DNA of 55,105 bases from a virus: positions 1-55,105 of the IMG/VR virus record IMGVR_UViG_3300046543_000191. One strand, 5' to 3'. The notes beneath the pieces are model-generated. The model had not been told where the DNA came from. It did no database searches and saw only the letters and a list, made by a program, of their open reading frames with translations. Shown here one piece after another: positions 31,839-41,466 of this stretch (within the stretch, counting starts at the first letter, position 1; each line of letters opens with the position of its first letter). The translations under genes were made by a program, and so were the position numbers.

Positions 31839-33343
31839 TGTCTGTTTCTTTCAATTCTTTTCCCTCGACGTGGAACGTTCCGCTCTTCTATGCGGAAGTT
31901 GATTCCTCTCAGGCGGGCACCGGCAGCACCGCCAGCCACCCCGCTATTTTCATCGGTCAAAAGCTCGCCGGCGGGAACGCCTTGTCGAACAAGGTCTATG
32001 CCATCGGCTCGGTTGCCGTCGCGAAAAAGCTTTTCGGCGAAGGCTCCATGCTTGAGCGCATGGTGTATCGTCTGTTCAAGGTCTATCCCTCGGCTCTGCT
32101 CTATTGCATGGCCGTTGATGATCCTACGGGCGGCGTGGCAGCTACCCAGACGACGACCGTTACCGGAACCGCAACTGAATCCGGCATCATTTCGCTCTAC
32201 GTGGCCGGCCAGCTTGTCAGCGTCGGCGTCAAGAGCGGCGACACGGCGTCCGTGATCGCAACTGCGATTGCTGCTGCTGTCACCGCCACGACGACGCTTC
32301 CATCTACTGCTGCTGCTGTTGCTGGCGTCGTGACGTATACTTGCCGATGGAAGGGCGCGACGGGCAATGACATCGTCGTCACGGATACCTATCTCGGTTC
32401 GAACGGCGCACAGGCGCTTCCGGCAGGCATTACGCTTGTTCATACCACGGCAACCAGCGGCGCCGGCGTTCCGACTTTCGATGACGCTATCATCGCCCTC
32501 GGCGAAACCCAGTACGATTTCTTGGGACTGCCCTACACCGATAGCGGCACTCTTGCTGTTTTCGATACCGAATATGGGTTCGGCGATACCGGCCGTTGGG
32601 GCTGGATGCGCGAGCTCTATGGTGCGATTTGGAGCGCCAGGCGCGACACGTACAGCAATCTCATGACGTGGGGTCCGACCGGCAATTCTGCGGTTGAAAC
32701 CGTTCTTGCTGTCGAGCCTGCTTCGCCGTCGCCAGTTTGGGACTGGACAGCCGCATATACCTCGGCTGCCATAAGAGGCCTGGCAAACGACCCGGCTCGG
32801 CCGCTTCAGACGCTGGAAATGACTGGCGTTCTGCCGGCTCCTTCCGAAGAGCGCTTTACCGTTGCCCAGATGAATAATCTGGTTTCGGTGGGCATCGCTA
32901 TTCAGAGGGTCAATCCGAACGGCTACCCGGCCATCATGCGGGAGGCCATGCGGTACCAGAAGAACAGCTATGGCCAGTCGGACAACGCTTATGCGCTGGC
33001 AACGACGCTTTACACGCTGGCCGAGATCTTCCGGCGCCTGAAGAACGCGATCACGAGCAAGTATCCGCGCCACAAGCTGGCGAATGACGGTACCGTCTTC
33101 GCGACCGGGCAGGCGATCATCACTCCGAAGATCATCAAGGCAGAGCTCGTGTCGGAATATTCTGACATGGAATATGACGGCTTCGTCGAGAATCTGGACG
33201 CGTTCGCTTCCAATCTCGTGGTTGAGCGCAACAGCACAAACCCCGACCGCGTCGACGTCCTGTATCCGCCGGACATCATCAACGGTCTGCGCATCTTCGC
33301 CGTGCTCGCACAGTTCCGGCTGCAATATTCCAGCGCTTCCTAA
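31838..33343 (+). CDS. Tail sheath protein (Mu gpL family)
   Basis: 501 residues. MSVSFNSFPSTWNVPLFYAE, AIFIGQKLAGGNALSNKVYA, a central inserted domain with TVTGTATESGIISLYVAGQL, and WGWMRELYGAIWSARRDTYS are typical of Mu-like contractile sheaths. Its presence shows a myovirus. The C-terminal IINGLRIFAVLAQFRLQYSS is the conserved sheath core. Confidence 0.92.
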   Translation: MSVSFNSFPSTWNVPLFYAEVDSSQAGTGSTASHPAIFIGQKLAGGNALSNKVYAIGSVAVAKKLFGEGSMLERMVYRLFKVYPSALLYCMAVDDPTGGVAATQTTTVTGTATESGIISLYVAGQLVSVGVKSGDTASVIATAIAAAVTATTTLPSTAAAVAGVVTYTCRWKGATGNDIVVTDTYLGSNGAQALPAGITLVHTTATSGAGVPTFDDAIIALGETQYDFLGLPYTDSGTLAVFDTEYGFGDTGRWGWMRELYGAIWSARRDTYSNLMTWGPTGNSAVETVLAVEPASPSPVWDWTAAYTSAAIRGLANDPARPLQTLEMTGVLPAPSEERFTVAQMNNLVSVGIAIQRVNPNGYPAIMREAMRYQKNSYGQSDNAYALATTLYTLAEIFRRLKNAITSKYPRHKLANDGTVFATGQAIITPKIIKAELVSEYSDMEYDGFVENLDAFASNLVVERNSTNPDRVDVLYPPDIINGLRIFAVLAQFRLQYSSAS

Positions 33344-33355
33344 AGGATAACAAAA

Positions 33356-33718
33356 ATGGGGCTTAGAGCCGCAGGCACCGCGTACGTCAAGGTTGACGGA
33401 ACGCAATACCCGTTGCGCGGGAATCTGGTGATTATGCCGTCCTCGGTAACGAGGACGGGTATCGCCGGCCAGGACTACGTGCACGGTTACTCCGAAATGC
33501 CAGTCGTTCCGTATATCGAAGGCGATTTCACGTTGACGGACGATTGGAAGATTGCCGACGTCAAGGGAATCACGGGCGCGACGGTTACGGCTGAGATTGC
33601 CAACGGCCACACCTATACGCTGAAAAACGCGTGGCAGGCCGGCGATCTACCGATGGAGACCGTCGATGGCAAAGTGAAGATTCGCTTCGAAGGCGTTTCC
33701 TGCACGGAAGGAACCTAA
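33356..33718 (+). CDS. Tail tube protein (Mu gpM family)
   Basis: 120 residues; ATG follows AAAGGATAACAAAA. GTAYVKVDGTQYPLRGNLVI, DYVHGYSEMPVVPYIEGDFT and GDLPMETVDGKVKIRFEG are the Mu-type tube signature. It lies directly after the sheath, as expected. Confidence 0.9.
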   Translation: MGLRAAGTAYVKVDGTQYPLRGNLVIMPSSVTRTGIAGQDYVHGYSEMPVVPYIEGDFTLTDDWKIADVKGITGATVTAEIANGHTYTLKNAWQAGDLPMETVDGKVKIRFEGVSCTEGT

Positions 33719-33721
33719 CAA

Positions 33722-34021
33722 GTGACGGCATGGAAAGACGGAAAGTTCACCTACACATTCGATTACGAAATCGAGGCGCACGGTGAGAAGGTGAAGGAGC
33801 TCGTACTTCGCGAGCCGACCGGCGCCGATGTTATCGCTGTGGGTAATCCGGTTCAGTTCGACCCAATAAGCGACCCACCGCGCGTCCTGATCGATGATGC
33901 GCGGATGGCGGCGATGATCAGTCGTCTTTCCAGCGTGCCGCCCGGCGCGGTGGCAAAGCTTAAGCCGAAGGATCTGATCAGCCTCGGGTGGCATCTCACA
34001 AGTTTTTTCATGCCGGTGTAG
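33722..34021 (+). CDS. Tail assembly chaperone, zero-frame product (Mu gp41-like)
   Basis: 99 residues from GTG at 33722. FTYTFDYEIEAHGEKVKELV and LREPTGADVIAVG, then RLSSVPPGAVAKLKPKDLIS are the tail-assembly-protein pattern. The frame ends at TAG 34019-34021, 12 bases after a T-TTT-TTC slippery heptamer (34003-34009). The chaperone coats the tape measure during tail assembly. Confidence 0.85.
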   Translation: MTAWKDGKFTYTFDYEIEAHGEKVKELVLREPTGADVIAVGNPVQFDPISDPPRVLIDDARMAAMISRLSSVPPGAVAKLKPKDLISLGWHLTSFFMPV

Positions 34022-34164
34022 CTGACGATTCCGTCAACATGGCTATCGATCTGGCAATGACATTTCACGTCAACCCGTTCGATTTTCTGGCTCGCCCTCA
34101 CCATGAGTTGGCGGAATTGCACAGCTACACCTTGAAATATCTGGAGCGTACCCGCGATGACTGA
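33722..34164 (+). CDS. Tail assembly chaperone, -1 frameshift product
   Basis: A -1 shift on TTTTTTC (34003-34009) continues as HAGVADDSVNMAIDLAMTFH and onward to TGA 34162-34164, giving 147 residues. The downstream frame has no good independent ribosome site and overlaps the tape-measure ATG. Short and frame-shifted long chaperones are standard in long-tailed phages (lambda G/GT, P2 E/E'). The slippery sequence is seen directly; the use of it is inferred. Confidence 0.75.
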
Positions 34165-36250
34165 GGCTTTGGTACTTCCGGCTACTGTCCTCGATAAATT
34201 TACCAAGCCGCTGAAAGACCTTGTGAGCCGGCTGAAGGACGTGAAAGTCCCTGACGGTATGAAGCAGGTCGGCAAGCAGATGGAAAGCTTGCGCAAAGAG
34301 GCCGAGGGCGTCACCAAAGCGGTCACGAACGGCCTAGGTGGTTTGACGACGGGCCTCGGGCTTGGCGCACTCGGCGCCGGTGCTTTCACAGCCGCCGGCG
34401 CTCTGACAGCCGTTGGAACGGCCGTTAGGTCGTTCGCCGACAACGCCGTCCGCATGAGGAAGTTTTCTCACGAGACAGGCATTGCCGTTACCACGCTGCA
34501 AAAGATGCAGCAGGTATCGGACGGCCTCGCGATCGATCCAGACGCAATTGCCGGCGGCCTTTCATTCTCTGCCCGCAATGCAGATGCGATGCGGCTCCGC
34601 CAGGGCAGTTACGGCGCAATTGCTGGCCTTCGTGGCGGCAGGGGCATCGCCGATGATTTGGCAAATACAAAATCCAATGATGAGGTAGTCAAGAAAGAAC
34701 TTAACTATCTTGCCATGCAAAAGGATGCGCAGTCGCGCCGCACCTTGTCTGGGCTGTTTTTCGGCACTGAAGAATTTGCCGAATTCGGCGCGAACGGTAA
34801 GGCCTCGCTGGATAAGCGCATGGCTGCAGCGGGCAAAAACACCTACGTGCCTTCGGAAGAGGATACGAAGAAGGCAGAGGCGTTTCAGGATGCAATTTCA
34901 CATCTGAGCGCCACATTTGAGAATTTGAAGAACTCCGTCGGCGGGGAGTTGGCGCCGGATATTACGGCCGCAGCAGACGCCTTCAAGGAGTTTGCTGGAG
35001 CACATGCCGGCGACGTGAAAGTGTTCTTCCATGACGTCGTTACGTCAATCGAAGCTGTCGATTGGGCTGGCGCGGCCAAGAACTTTCAGGATCTATTTGC
35101 CGATATCAAGAGTATCGTAGATTGGGCGAACGGCACTGCCAAGGCGAACGCAACTGAAAATAGGGGCGACGCAAAAGACGGCCAGTATTACAAGGTGAAT
35201 CCATCGTCCTGGCTGCCGAGTTGGCTCTCCAACCTTAACCCGATCGAAAAGGGCGGCCCTTTGGATAGGGCGATTCAGAGCACAGCACCAAAGACCGACA
35301 ATTCTGCACGAGATCCTTCGATGGTCCGCGGGCGCAATGGGCTTTACCATCCAACCGCATACCATCCAGGCATGCAGGAAGCCTTCGTCGGCGCCTCTAC
35401 GGCACGCGACAGCGCCGCAATAGCGATCCTCGCAAAAGGCGTCGAGCTCGGCATGATTGCCTTTACGCAGGGCTATCTTGGTAGCAGTGCCGGCGCCGGA
35501 GTGGGTGGCGCCGACGGCATACAGAACGCATCGTGGGGCGGCAATAGGGCCGTGTTCGGCGGTAGTGGCAAGGGCGGAAGCTTCGATGTAAGCGGAGCAG
35601 GAACCGGACCGATGCCGACCGGTAGCAAGGCTCAGCGCGCCAAGGCCATTGTCGATCGTCTGATGGCGGCTGGCATGTCTCGTGAGAACGCCATCACCTG
35701 GGCAGGCGCGACTATGGGCGCCGAATCCGGTTACGGCAGTGCGCAGCGGGGAGACTACGCAAACGGCCGACCGACCGCGTTCGGTGGTGCGCAATGGCAT
35801 ATGCCTCGCGTGAGGGATATCCTCAAGGGCACTGGCATTGACGTAAGAAGCGCCGGCATGGATGACCAGACCAAAGCCATGATCTGGGAAATGAAGAAAA
35901 CGGGCATCTGGGACAAGGCCGTGAAGGCCGGAAGTGCCCAAGAGATTCTTCGTTTGGCCATCAAGGAATACGAGCGCCCATTAGACCAGGGGCCGCGCCA
36001 GTTCAATAGCCGTGCGGCTATTGCCAACGCACTTCGCAAGGCGCTCGAAAACCAGCAGTCAGAGAGAAAATCGGCGTCGAGGGCCGCGGCAAATGCTGGC
36101 CTTCAGGGCAGCACTGCGCCCGGTGCGCCGCCGACCGGCAAGGTGGATATTCACGTCCATAGCAAAGACCATCCCGTTACCGTCAAGCAGAGCGACAGCG
36201 AGCTGTTTCAGGGACTCAAGATCAACCGCGGCAATTCCGTGTCGCTCTAA
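34157..36250 (+). CDS. Tape measure protein with tail lysozyme-like domain
   Basis: 697 residues. The N-terminal third is helical with a hydrophobic Gly/Ala segment (GLTTGLGLGALGAGAFTAAG), as in Mu-type tape measures. Residues about 490-610 (AAGMSRENAITWAGATMGAE, FGGAQWHMPRVRDIL, AIKEYERPLDQG) resemble the phage tail lysozyme domain that opens peptidoglycan during injection, with Glu in GAESGYG as likely catalytic residue. The start overlaps the chaperone stop. Length implies a short tail of roughly 100 nm if each residue spans 0.15 nm. Confidence 0.85.
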   Translation: MTEALVLPATVLDKFTKPLKDLVSRLKDVKVPDGMKQVGKQMESLRKEAEGVTKAVTNGLGGLTTGLGLGALGAGAFTAAGALTAVGTAVRSFADNAVRMRKFSHETGIAVTTLQKMQQVSDGLAIDPDAIAGGLSFSARNADAMRLRQGSYGAIAGLRGGRGIADDLANTKSNDEVVKKELNYLAMQKDAQSRRTLSGLFFGTEEFAEFGANGKASLDKRMAAAGKNTYVPSEEDTKKAEAFQDAISHLSATFENLKNSVGGELAPDITAAADAFKEFAGAHAGDVKVFFHDVVTSIEAVDWAGAAKNFQDLFADIKSIVDWANGTAKANATENRGDAKDGQYYKVNPSSWLPSWLSNLNPIEKGGPLDRAIQSTAPKTDNSARDPSMVRGRNGLYHPTAYHPGMQEAFVGASTARDSAAIAILAKGVELGMIAFTQGYLGSSAGAGVGGADGIQNASWGGNRAVFGGSGKGGSFDVSGAGTGPMPTGSKAQRAKAIVDRLMAAGMSRENAITWAGATMGAESGYGSAQRGDYANGRPTAFGGAQWHMPRVRDILKGTGIDVRSAGMDDQTKAMIWEMKKTGIWDKAVKAGSAQEILRLAIKEYERPLDQGPRQFNSRAAIANALRKALENQQSERKSASRAAANAGLQGSTAPGAPPTGKVDIHVHSKDHPVTVKQSDSELFQGLKINRGNSVSL

Positions 36251-36274
36251 ACCGCCGTCACCCAAGGAAAAACG

Positions 36275-36796
36275 ATGACATCTCCCCTCTGGCGGCAATT
36301 GCTGCTTCCGGCGTCGTTTCGTGGCGTTCCGTTCCATGTGGAAGGCGGCTCAAAGCAGGGCGGCCGGCGGACAGTAACGCATGAATACCCCAAGCGCGAC
36401 GATCCTTATACTGAAGACATGGGTCGTCGCGCCCGCAAGTTTTCCATTTCGGCTTACGTCATTGGTGACGCATACACCATAGATAGCGAACTTCTTGCCG
36501 CTGCTCTCGATACAGAGGGCGGCGGTACGCTGATCCATCCGACCATGGGCATCATGAACGTTACCTGTGACGGCTACAGCCGTTCGGAGCAGCGTGAAGA
36601 GGGCGGCATGGCCCGGTTCGAAATCCTGCTGGTCGAGGCCGGAACCAGCCCATACACGCCTGCAGCAGCAGACACGCAATACGCAACATCTAGCGCGGCT
36701 GACAGCGCAGGTAGTGCTGCCGCAACCGCCGCAGATACGACGCTGGCCAACACAACGCATGGCGTTACTCAGTTAAGAGGGGTTGGCACAGCTTGA
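36275..36796 (+). CDS. DNA circularisation/baseplate hub protein, N-terminal half (Mu gpN)
   Basis: 173 residues. WRQLLLPASFRGVPFHVEGG and RRARKFSISAYVIGDAY are the DNA-circularisation N-terminal domain of Mu gpN. An Ala/Thr-rich tail follows and the frame stops at 36794-36796. The second half of gpN is a separate frame beginning at an overlapping TTG, so the normally single gene is split in two. Confidence 0.85.
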   Translation: MTSPLWRQLLLPASFRGVPFHVEGGSKQGGRRTVTHEYPKRDDPYTEDMGRRARKFSISAYVIGDAYTIDSELLAAALDTEGGGTLIHPTMGIMNVTCDGYSRSEQREEGGMARFEILLVEAGTSPYTPAAADTQYATSSAADSAGSAAATAADTTLANTTHGVTQLRGVGTA

Positions 36797-37461
36797 CCCG
36801 CACCGAATTGAACGAAGCTGTGTCGATCTTGCAGAGCACGGCGGCCAACCTATCGGCGCTGACGTCCGGAACAACCGAAGAAGGCGCCGCACTCGATCGA
36901 GCATGCACCACATTGAAAGTGGATGCCAAGTCGCTGCTGCTGTCCGGATCTATCGGCTCGACGGCGCTGGCGTGTTTCACCGCGGCCACGACCGCCAGCA
37001 TTACGGCTGATCAGTTTTACGCGATCAGGTCTACCATATCGGCGCTCGCGCCTAGCTATTCTGCCGGCATCACCATGCGGCAAATGCTGCTCAGAATGTG
37101 CATCGCGGAAGAGAGCAGGGCGGTATCGAACGCCATTCTGACCAGCCGCAGCGAGGCGGAGGCCATTCTCGCTCGCATGGTCGACGACCTTGAGGCGATC
37201 GAAGATTTCGCCGCTGACAATATCGAGTCCTCCGTCTATCAGGCATTCCTCGCGCTTCATGGTGCGGTTGCCTACGACCTGTCGCAGCGCGCAAGCCAGC
37301 TTCCGAAGCTGGCGACTTACACATTCGGCAAGCGGCGCACGGCGCTGACCCTGGCGAATGTCCTGTATGGCGACGCAAGCCGCGCCGACGAAATCATCAA
37401 TGAAAATAGCCCCGTTCATCCGGCGTTCATGCCGGATAGCATCAGGGCGCTCACGGAGTGA
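36793..37461 (+). CDS. DNA circularisation/baseplate hub protein, C-terminal half (Mu gpN)
   Basis: 222 residues from TTG at 36793 (TTGA overlap). The end, RASQLPKLATYTFGKRRTAL then LANVLYGDASRADEIINENS and HPAFMPD, is the conserved C-terminus of Mu gpN-type proteins. Translation probably couples to the first half. The split could be a natural fission or a recent nonsense change; both halves lack other defects. Confidence 0.8.
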   Translation: MTRTELNEAVSILQSTAANLSALTSGTTEEGAALDRACTTLKVDAKSLLLSGSIGSTALACFTAATTASITADQFYAIRSTISALAPSYSAGITMRQMLLRMCIAEESRAVSNAILTSRSEAEAILARMVDDLEAIEDFAADNIESSVYQAFLALHGAVAYDLSQRASQLPKLATYTFGKRRTALTLANVLYGDASRADEIINENSPVHPAFMPDSIRALTE

Positions 37462-37467
37462 TCCATT

Positions 37468-38613
37468 TTGCCCAAAGTTGAAGAAACCTGCGAAGTCACG
37501 ATCAACGGGAAGGTTTTCCGTGATTGGGACTCAGTAACGGCCACCGCGAGCATCAATCCGTTCGCTCGTATGGTCACCCTGAGCGTGACGGAAAAGGTCG
37601 GTGCTAACGGGTCTGTCGGGCGGGCGCTGCAGATCAAGCCAGGTGACTCCGCGACGGTGAAGCTTGCCGGAGTGCTGTTTGCATCCGGCCATATTCACGA
37701 GCGCCAGGTTGCTTACGACGCCAACAACCATTCGGTGCGAGTGACCTTTGCATCGCAGGTGCTCAAGGCCGTCAGGCAGTCCATCCCGCTCAAGGATGGC
37801 GAGTTCAAAAATTACAGTTTTCAGGCCATTGCCAACAAGGTCCTGGCGCCGGTCGGCGTTGCCTTGAAGGCACTCAACCCGCCGTCTGGGTGGGACAAGG
37901 CATTCAAATACGTAAACATCGAGCTCGACGAGACCCCTTTCAGCCTTCTCTCTCGGTTGTCGAAGTACCGAGGCATCTGGCTTCACGACGACAAAAACGG
38001 CAACATGGTCGCGCGGGGCAATACCGACAAAAAGCCGACTGCCGAGTTCGTCGAAGGCCGTAATATCCTTTCCGCCAGCTGTCTTGCGCAGAATGCGCCG
38101 GATACGACTCAGGAAGTAACCAGCCAGCAGCGCGGAACTGACAATAGCACGCCGGCTCAGAACCGCGGCGCGTATTCCGGTAAGGCTGATTCCAAGGGTT
38201 CGAATTTCACCACATACAAGCGAACGCAGGCGGATATTCCCGCCGATGGCGACGACCTGAAGCAGGCGGCTGGATACCTCCAGCTCACGTCATTGAGCCA
38301 ACCGCTCATATTGCGCATCGTCTATCAGGGTTGGCTTCTTTCCACCGGCAATCTCCCAGAGGTGTTCGATCAAATCTCGATAGATTCCCCGATGCTGATG
38401 CTGAAGACTTCAGATTTGAAAATCGCGGAAGTGACCTTCACGCAGGATCAGGCGGGAACGCGCACCACGCTTCTAGCTCAGAACTGGATCGGCTCCCCTG
38501 TCGATGTGCAGAGCACACCCACAGAGCAGACCGACGCTCAAAAGGCGACATCGACGCCCATCACCCCGACGCCACCGACGACGGATGGGCCGAAGGGGCA
38601 GATCGTGGTTTAA
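37468..38613 (+). CDS. Baseplate hub protein (Mu gpP family)
   Basis: 381 residues; TTG at 37468 after GGAGTGATCCAT. CEVTINGKVFRDWDSVTATA, DETPFSLLSRLSKYRGIWLH and VYQGWLLSTGNLPEVFDQIS fit Mu gpP (gp27-like hub). A Thr/Pro-rich tail ends it. It follows gpN in the Mu order and should carry the spike. Confidence 0.85.
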   Translation: MPKVEETCEVTINGKVFRDWDSVTATASINPFARMVTLSVTEKVGANGSVGRALQIKPGDSATVKLAGVLFASGHIHERQVAYDANNHSVRVTFASQVLKAVRQSIPLKDGEFKNYSFQAIANKVLAPVGVALKALNPPSGWDKAFKYVNIELDETPFSLLSRLSKYRGIWLHDDKNGNMVARGNTDKKPTAEFVEGRNILSASCLAQNAPDTTQEVTSQQRGTDNSTPAQNRGAYSGKADSKGSNFTTYKRTQADIPADGDDLKQAAGYLQLTSLSQPLILRIVYQGWLLSTGNLPEVFDQISIDSPMLMLKTSDLKIAEVTFTQDQAGTRTTLLAQNWIGSPVDVQSTPTEQTDAQKATSTPITPTPPTTDGPKGQIVV

Positions 38614-38629
38614 CGAACGCGAGACATTC

Positions 38630-39124
38630 ATGACAATTGCACGCGGAAGCATAAAGTCCGTCAAGGATGGCGGCAAACTGCGAACGCTCAACCTTGTCGG
38701 CCTGCAAGACGAAAGCCTTTCGGACGTCGAGCACTTTGAGAGCTATGGCCTTACCGCCGTTCCCGCCGCAAGCGGCAGCGATGGAAGCGCAGAAGTGATC
38801 ATCGGATTTGTCGGCGGAAACAGATCGCATCCTGTCGTTTTGGCGTTTGGCGATCGCCGCAGCCGCCCCAAAGGCAGGCCCGCCGGCGACGTGACGCTCT
38901 ACCACTACAACGGCGCCGAGGTGCACCTGGCCGCCGACGGTATCAATATCAATACTGCCGGAAATCCCCTCACGATTACTGCCGCCGGCGTCACCATGAC
39001 GATATCGCCGGCCGGTGTGGCGATCGAGGGCGGAGCGGTCACGCACAACGGCAAGGATATCGGTTCTGACCACGTCCACACCGGAGTCACTCCTGGCAGC
39101 AGCAATACGGGAGTGCCAGCTTGA
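38630..39124 (+). CDS. Baseplate spike protein (Mu gp45/P2 gpV type)
   Basis: 164 residues from ATG at 38630. An OB-like N-terminal half is followed by a beta-prism (HLAADGININTAGNPLTITA, GVTMTISPAGVAIEGGAV) and a C-terminal HVH (SDHVHTGV), the iron-binding HxH found at the tip of P2-type membrane-piercing spikes. Confidence 0.88.
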   Translation: MTIARGSIKSVKDGGKLRTLNLVGLQDESLSDVEHFESYGLTAVPAASGSDGSAEVIIGFVGGNRSHPVVLAFGDRRSRPKGRPAGDVTLYHYNGAEVHLAADGININTAGNPLTITAAGVTMTISPAGVAIEGGAVTHNGKDIGSDHVHTGVTPGSSNTGVPA

Positions 39125-39612
39125 GCAACATTCGCATCGCGCCCGGTCAGGGTACGGCGGCCATCACGCTCGATTGGCTGACCACGGATCAGAATACGCT
39201 CGACAGCACTCACGACCTAATCTCGGCCGTTCTGATGGCGATTGGCACCGACAAGCGCGCCAACGCTGACGATGAACTCCCGGTAGATGGCGACACTGAC
39301 CTTCGAGGATGGTGGGGCGATACCGATGCCGACGAGATCTGGGGCGGCTGGCAAGTCGGTACGCGCCTATGGCTGTTGAACCGCGCAAAGATTACCGACG
39401 AGAATTATAAGTACGGCGCGACCGTCGCCCGAGCTAAGACTTACCTGATTGAATGTCTTCAGCCATTTCTAGATAAAAAAATAGCAACAAAATTGGAAGT
39501 AGATGTACAGCGCTATAACGAAACGAGCATATCCGCTTCTATCGTGCTGTATCGGGGAAACAATTCCCTAATCTCTTTGCAATTTCAAGATTTATGGGAT
39601 GACATATCTTGA
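39121..39612 (+). CDS. Baseplate wedge protein (Mu gp46 type)
   Basis: 163 residues; TTG overlapping the spike stop. LRGWWGDTDADEIWGGWQVG, TRLWLLNRAK and AKTYLIECLQPFLDKKIATK match the gp46 family (gp25-like wedge). The last 45 codons are more A/T-rich than the neighbours, and the stop overlaps the next TTG. Confidence 0.88.
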   Translation: MSNIRIAPGQGTAAITLDWLTTDQNTLDSTHDLISAVLMAIGTDKRANADDELPVDGDTDLRGWWGDTDADEIWGGWQVGTRLWLLNRAKITDENYKYGATVARAKTYLIECLQPFLDKKIATKLEVDVQRYNETSISASIVLYRGNNSLISLQFQDLWDDIS

Positions 39613-40694
39613 CTTGGTCTACCCCTGATCTAGCGACGCTGCGAAAGCGCGGTCGCGACCAGATGATTTCCGCCACAAAACTTGGCTCGATCGTCCCGAA
39701 TAGTCCGCTCCGAATCATGACGGACGGCAACAGCGCCATGGCGCATCTGACGCTGCAGTTTCTGGATTGGCTTTCAAAGCAGCTGATGCCGGATACAGCT
39801 GAAGAAGAGTGGCTGGATCGCCATGCGGCGATCTGGCTGAAGAATGGACGCAAGCAGGCGACATATTCCAGCGGTACGGCGACTTTTACCGGCACGGCCG
39901 GAACTGTGATAGCCGCAGGAACAGAGCTCAGCAATGGCGCGGTCACGTTTCAAACAACCGCAGACGTTACGCTCGGCTCCGGTGACACGCCCGGCAATAT
40001 TGAGGCACAGACCGCAGGGGCCAATGGCAACCTCGATGTTGGTACGTCTTTGTCGATCACGACGGCGCTGTCAGGCGTTGATGGCACGGCGATTGTCGTT
40101 TCGCTAGCCGGCGGCGCGGACGCGGAAAGCGATGTTTCGCTGAGAAACCGCGTACTCGATCGAATCCAAAAGCCACCACAGGGCGGCGATGCTGATGACT
40201 ACGTCGCGTGGACGCTCGAGGTTCCTGGCGTTACCCGCGCATGGTGCTCGCCGCTCGAGATGGGCGACGGCACGGTGACGGTACGCTTCATGATGGACGA
40301 CCTGCGCTCTTCGAACAACGGCCTACCGACCAGCGACGACATTGCGACCGTCAAGGCATATCTGGATACGGTGCGGCCGGTCTCCACCAAGGATCTGTTC
40401 GTTGTCGCGCCGACGCTCCACCCCATTGCTTTCACGATTACGAATCTCGTGGAAGACGACGCGTCGACGCGCGCAGCGATCGCAAACGCCGTCATAGCCC
40501 TGTTGGTTGATCGTGCGAAACCGGCCTATTCGTCTAATGGCGTTGCTCAGCCGGCCCAGACGATCTACGCAGCGTGGGTATCAGATGCGATCCTAGGCGC
40601 CTCTGGCGTGGACAGTTTTACCCTGACCATGGCCGATCAGGTCATGCCAGATAAGGGCTCAATGGCAGTGCTGGGGACCATAACCTATGGCTGA
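39609..40694 (+). CDS. Baseplate J-like protein (Mu gp47)
   Basis: 361 residues; TTG overlapping the gp46 stop. MAHLTLQFLDWLSKQLMPDT, EEEWLDRHAAIWLKNGRKQA, and RVLDRIQKPPQGGDADDYVA then WTLEVPGVTRAW are diagnostic for the baseplate J family, which forms the wedges of contractile tails. Confidence 0.92.
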   Translation: MTWSTPDLATLRKRGRDQMISATKLGSIVPNSPLRIMTDGNSAMAHLTLQFLDWLSKQLMPDTAEEEWLDRHAAIWLKNGRKQATYSSGTATFTGTAGTVIAAGTELSNGAVTFQTTADVTLGSGDTPGNIEAQTAGANGNLDVGTSLSITTALSGVDGTAIVVSLAGGADAESDVSLRNRVLDRIQKPPQGGDADDYVAWTLEVPGVTRAWCSPLEMGDGTVTVRFMMDDLRSSNNGLPTSDDIATVKAYLDTVRPVSTKDLFVVAPTLHPIAFTITNLVEDDASTRAAIANAVIALLVDRAKPAYSSNGVAQPAQTIYAAWVSDAILGASGVDSFTLTMADQVMPDKGSMAVLGTITYG

Positions 40695-41418
40695 CACGCA
40701 CGTTAGGCGGACCCAATCTGACTATCAGCAGGCAATGGCAGATAACCTGCCCACGGGGCCGGCCTGGCCGCGTGAGGCCGATGCCCTCCTGATGAAGGTG
40801 TTGAACGGTCTTGCCAGCAACTGGTCCTATGTCGATGGCAGGGCGGCCGATCTGCTCGAGATCGAAAGCGATCCGCGCGTCACGTCAGAAATGCTTGATT
40901 CATGGGAGACGGCATGGGGGCTTCCTGACCCCTGTATAGCTGAAGCGGTGACGATCGCCGACAGGCGAAAGGCCCTTGTTCAGAAGATGACCTCCGAAGG
41001 CGGTCAGTCGATCCCATACTTCGTGAGCGTAGCTCAGGGTCTGGGATATACTGTGATGATTCAGGAATATTCCCCCTACATGGCCGGGATGAGCCGCTGC
41101 GGCGACACACGCACCGATATATATTCGAACGATTATCGATGGGTGATCGGCTATCCGAGCATTCGGTATCAGTGGACAGTCAAGCTCACGAACAATCGCG
41201 AGACGTGGTTCAGGACCGGCGCAGGGGGCGGCGAGGTTGGCGTTGATCACATGGTGACCATTGCGCTCGCCACAGACCTTGAGTGCGTTATTCGCCGATG
41301 GAAACCGGCGCAGACCGAAGTTTCATTCGACTACTCTCTTCTGGCAGCTTCATTCCTCACTGACAGTTCAGGCACTTTCCTGACCGACAGCAACGGCGTC
41401 TATCTGACCGGACTGTAA
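40687..41418 (+). CDS. Mu gp48/YmfQ-like tail protein
   Basis: 243 residues. [40 protein letters not shown] and [20 protein letters not shown] fit the DUF2313 group, which links baseplate to fibres. The C-terminus repeats [20 protein letters not shown], a short connector-like repeat. Confidence 0.88.
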   Translation: MADTHVRRTQSDYQQAMADNLPTGPAWPREADALLMKVLNGLASNWSYVDGRAADLLEIESDPRVTSEMLDSWETAWGLPDPCIAEAVTIADRRKALVQKMTSEGGQSIPYFVSVAQGLGYTVMIQEYSPYMAGMSRCGDTRTDIYSNDYRWVIGYPSIRYQWTVKLTNNRETWFRTGAGGGEVGVDHMVTIALATDLECVIRRWKPAQTEVSFDYSLLAASFLTDSSGTFLTDSNGVYLTGL

Positions 41419-41466
41419 GGCTTCGCCGTTTTGGCTGGACAGCCGCACTCACCCCTTCTTCCAACT

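Noticed and set aside
31835-33610. 591-codon leftward frame opposite the tail sheath
   Set aside because: Antisense to a clearly conserved sheath gene, with composition expected from a high-GC third-position shadow.
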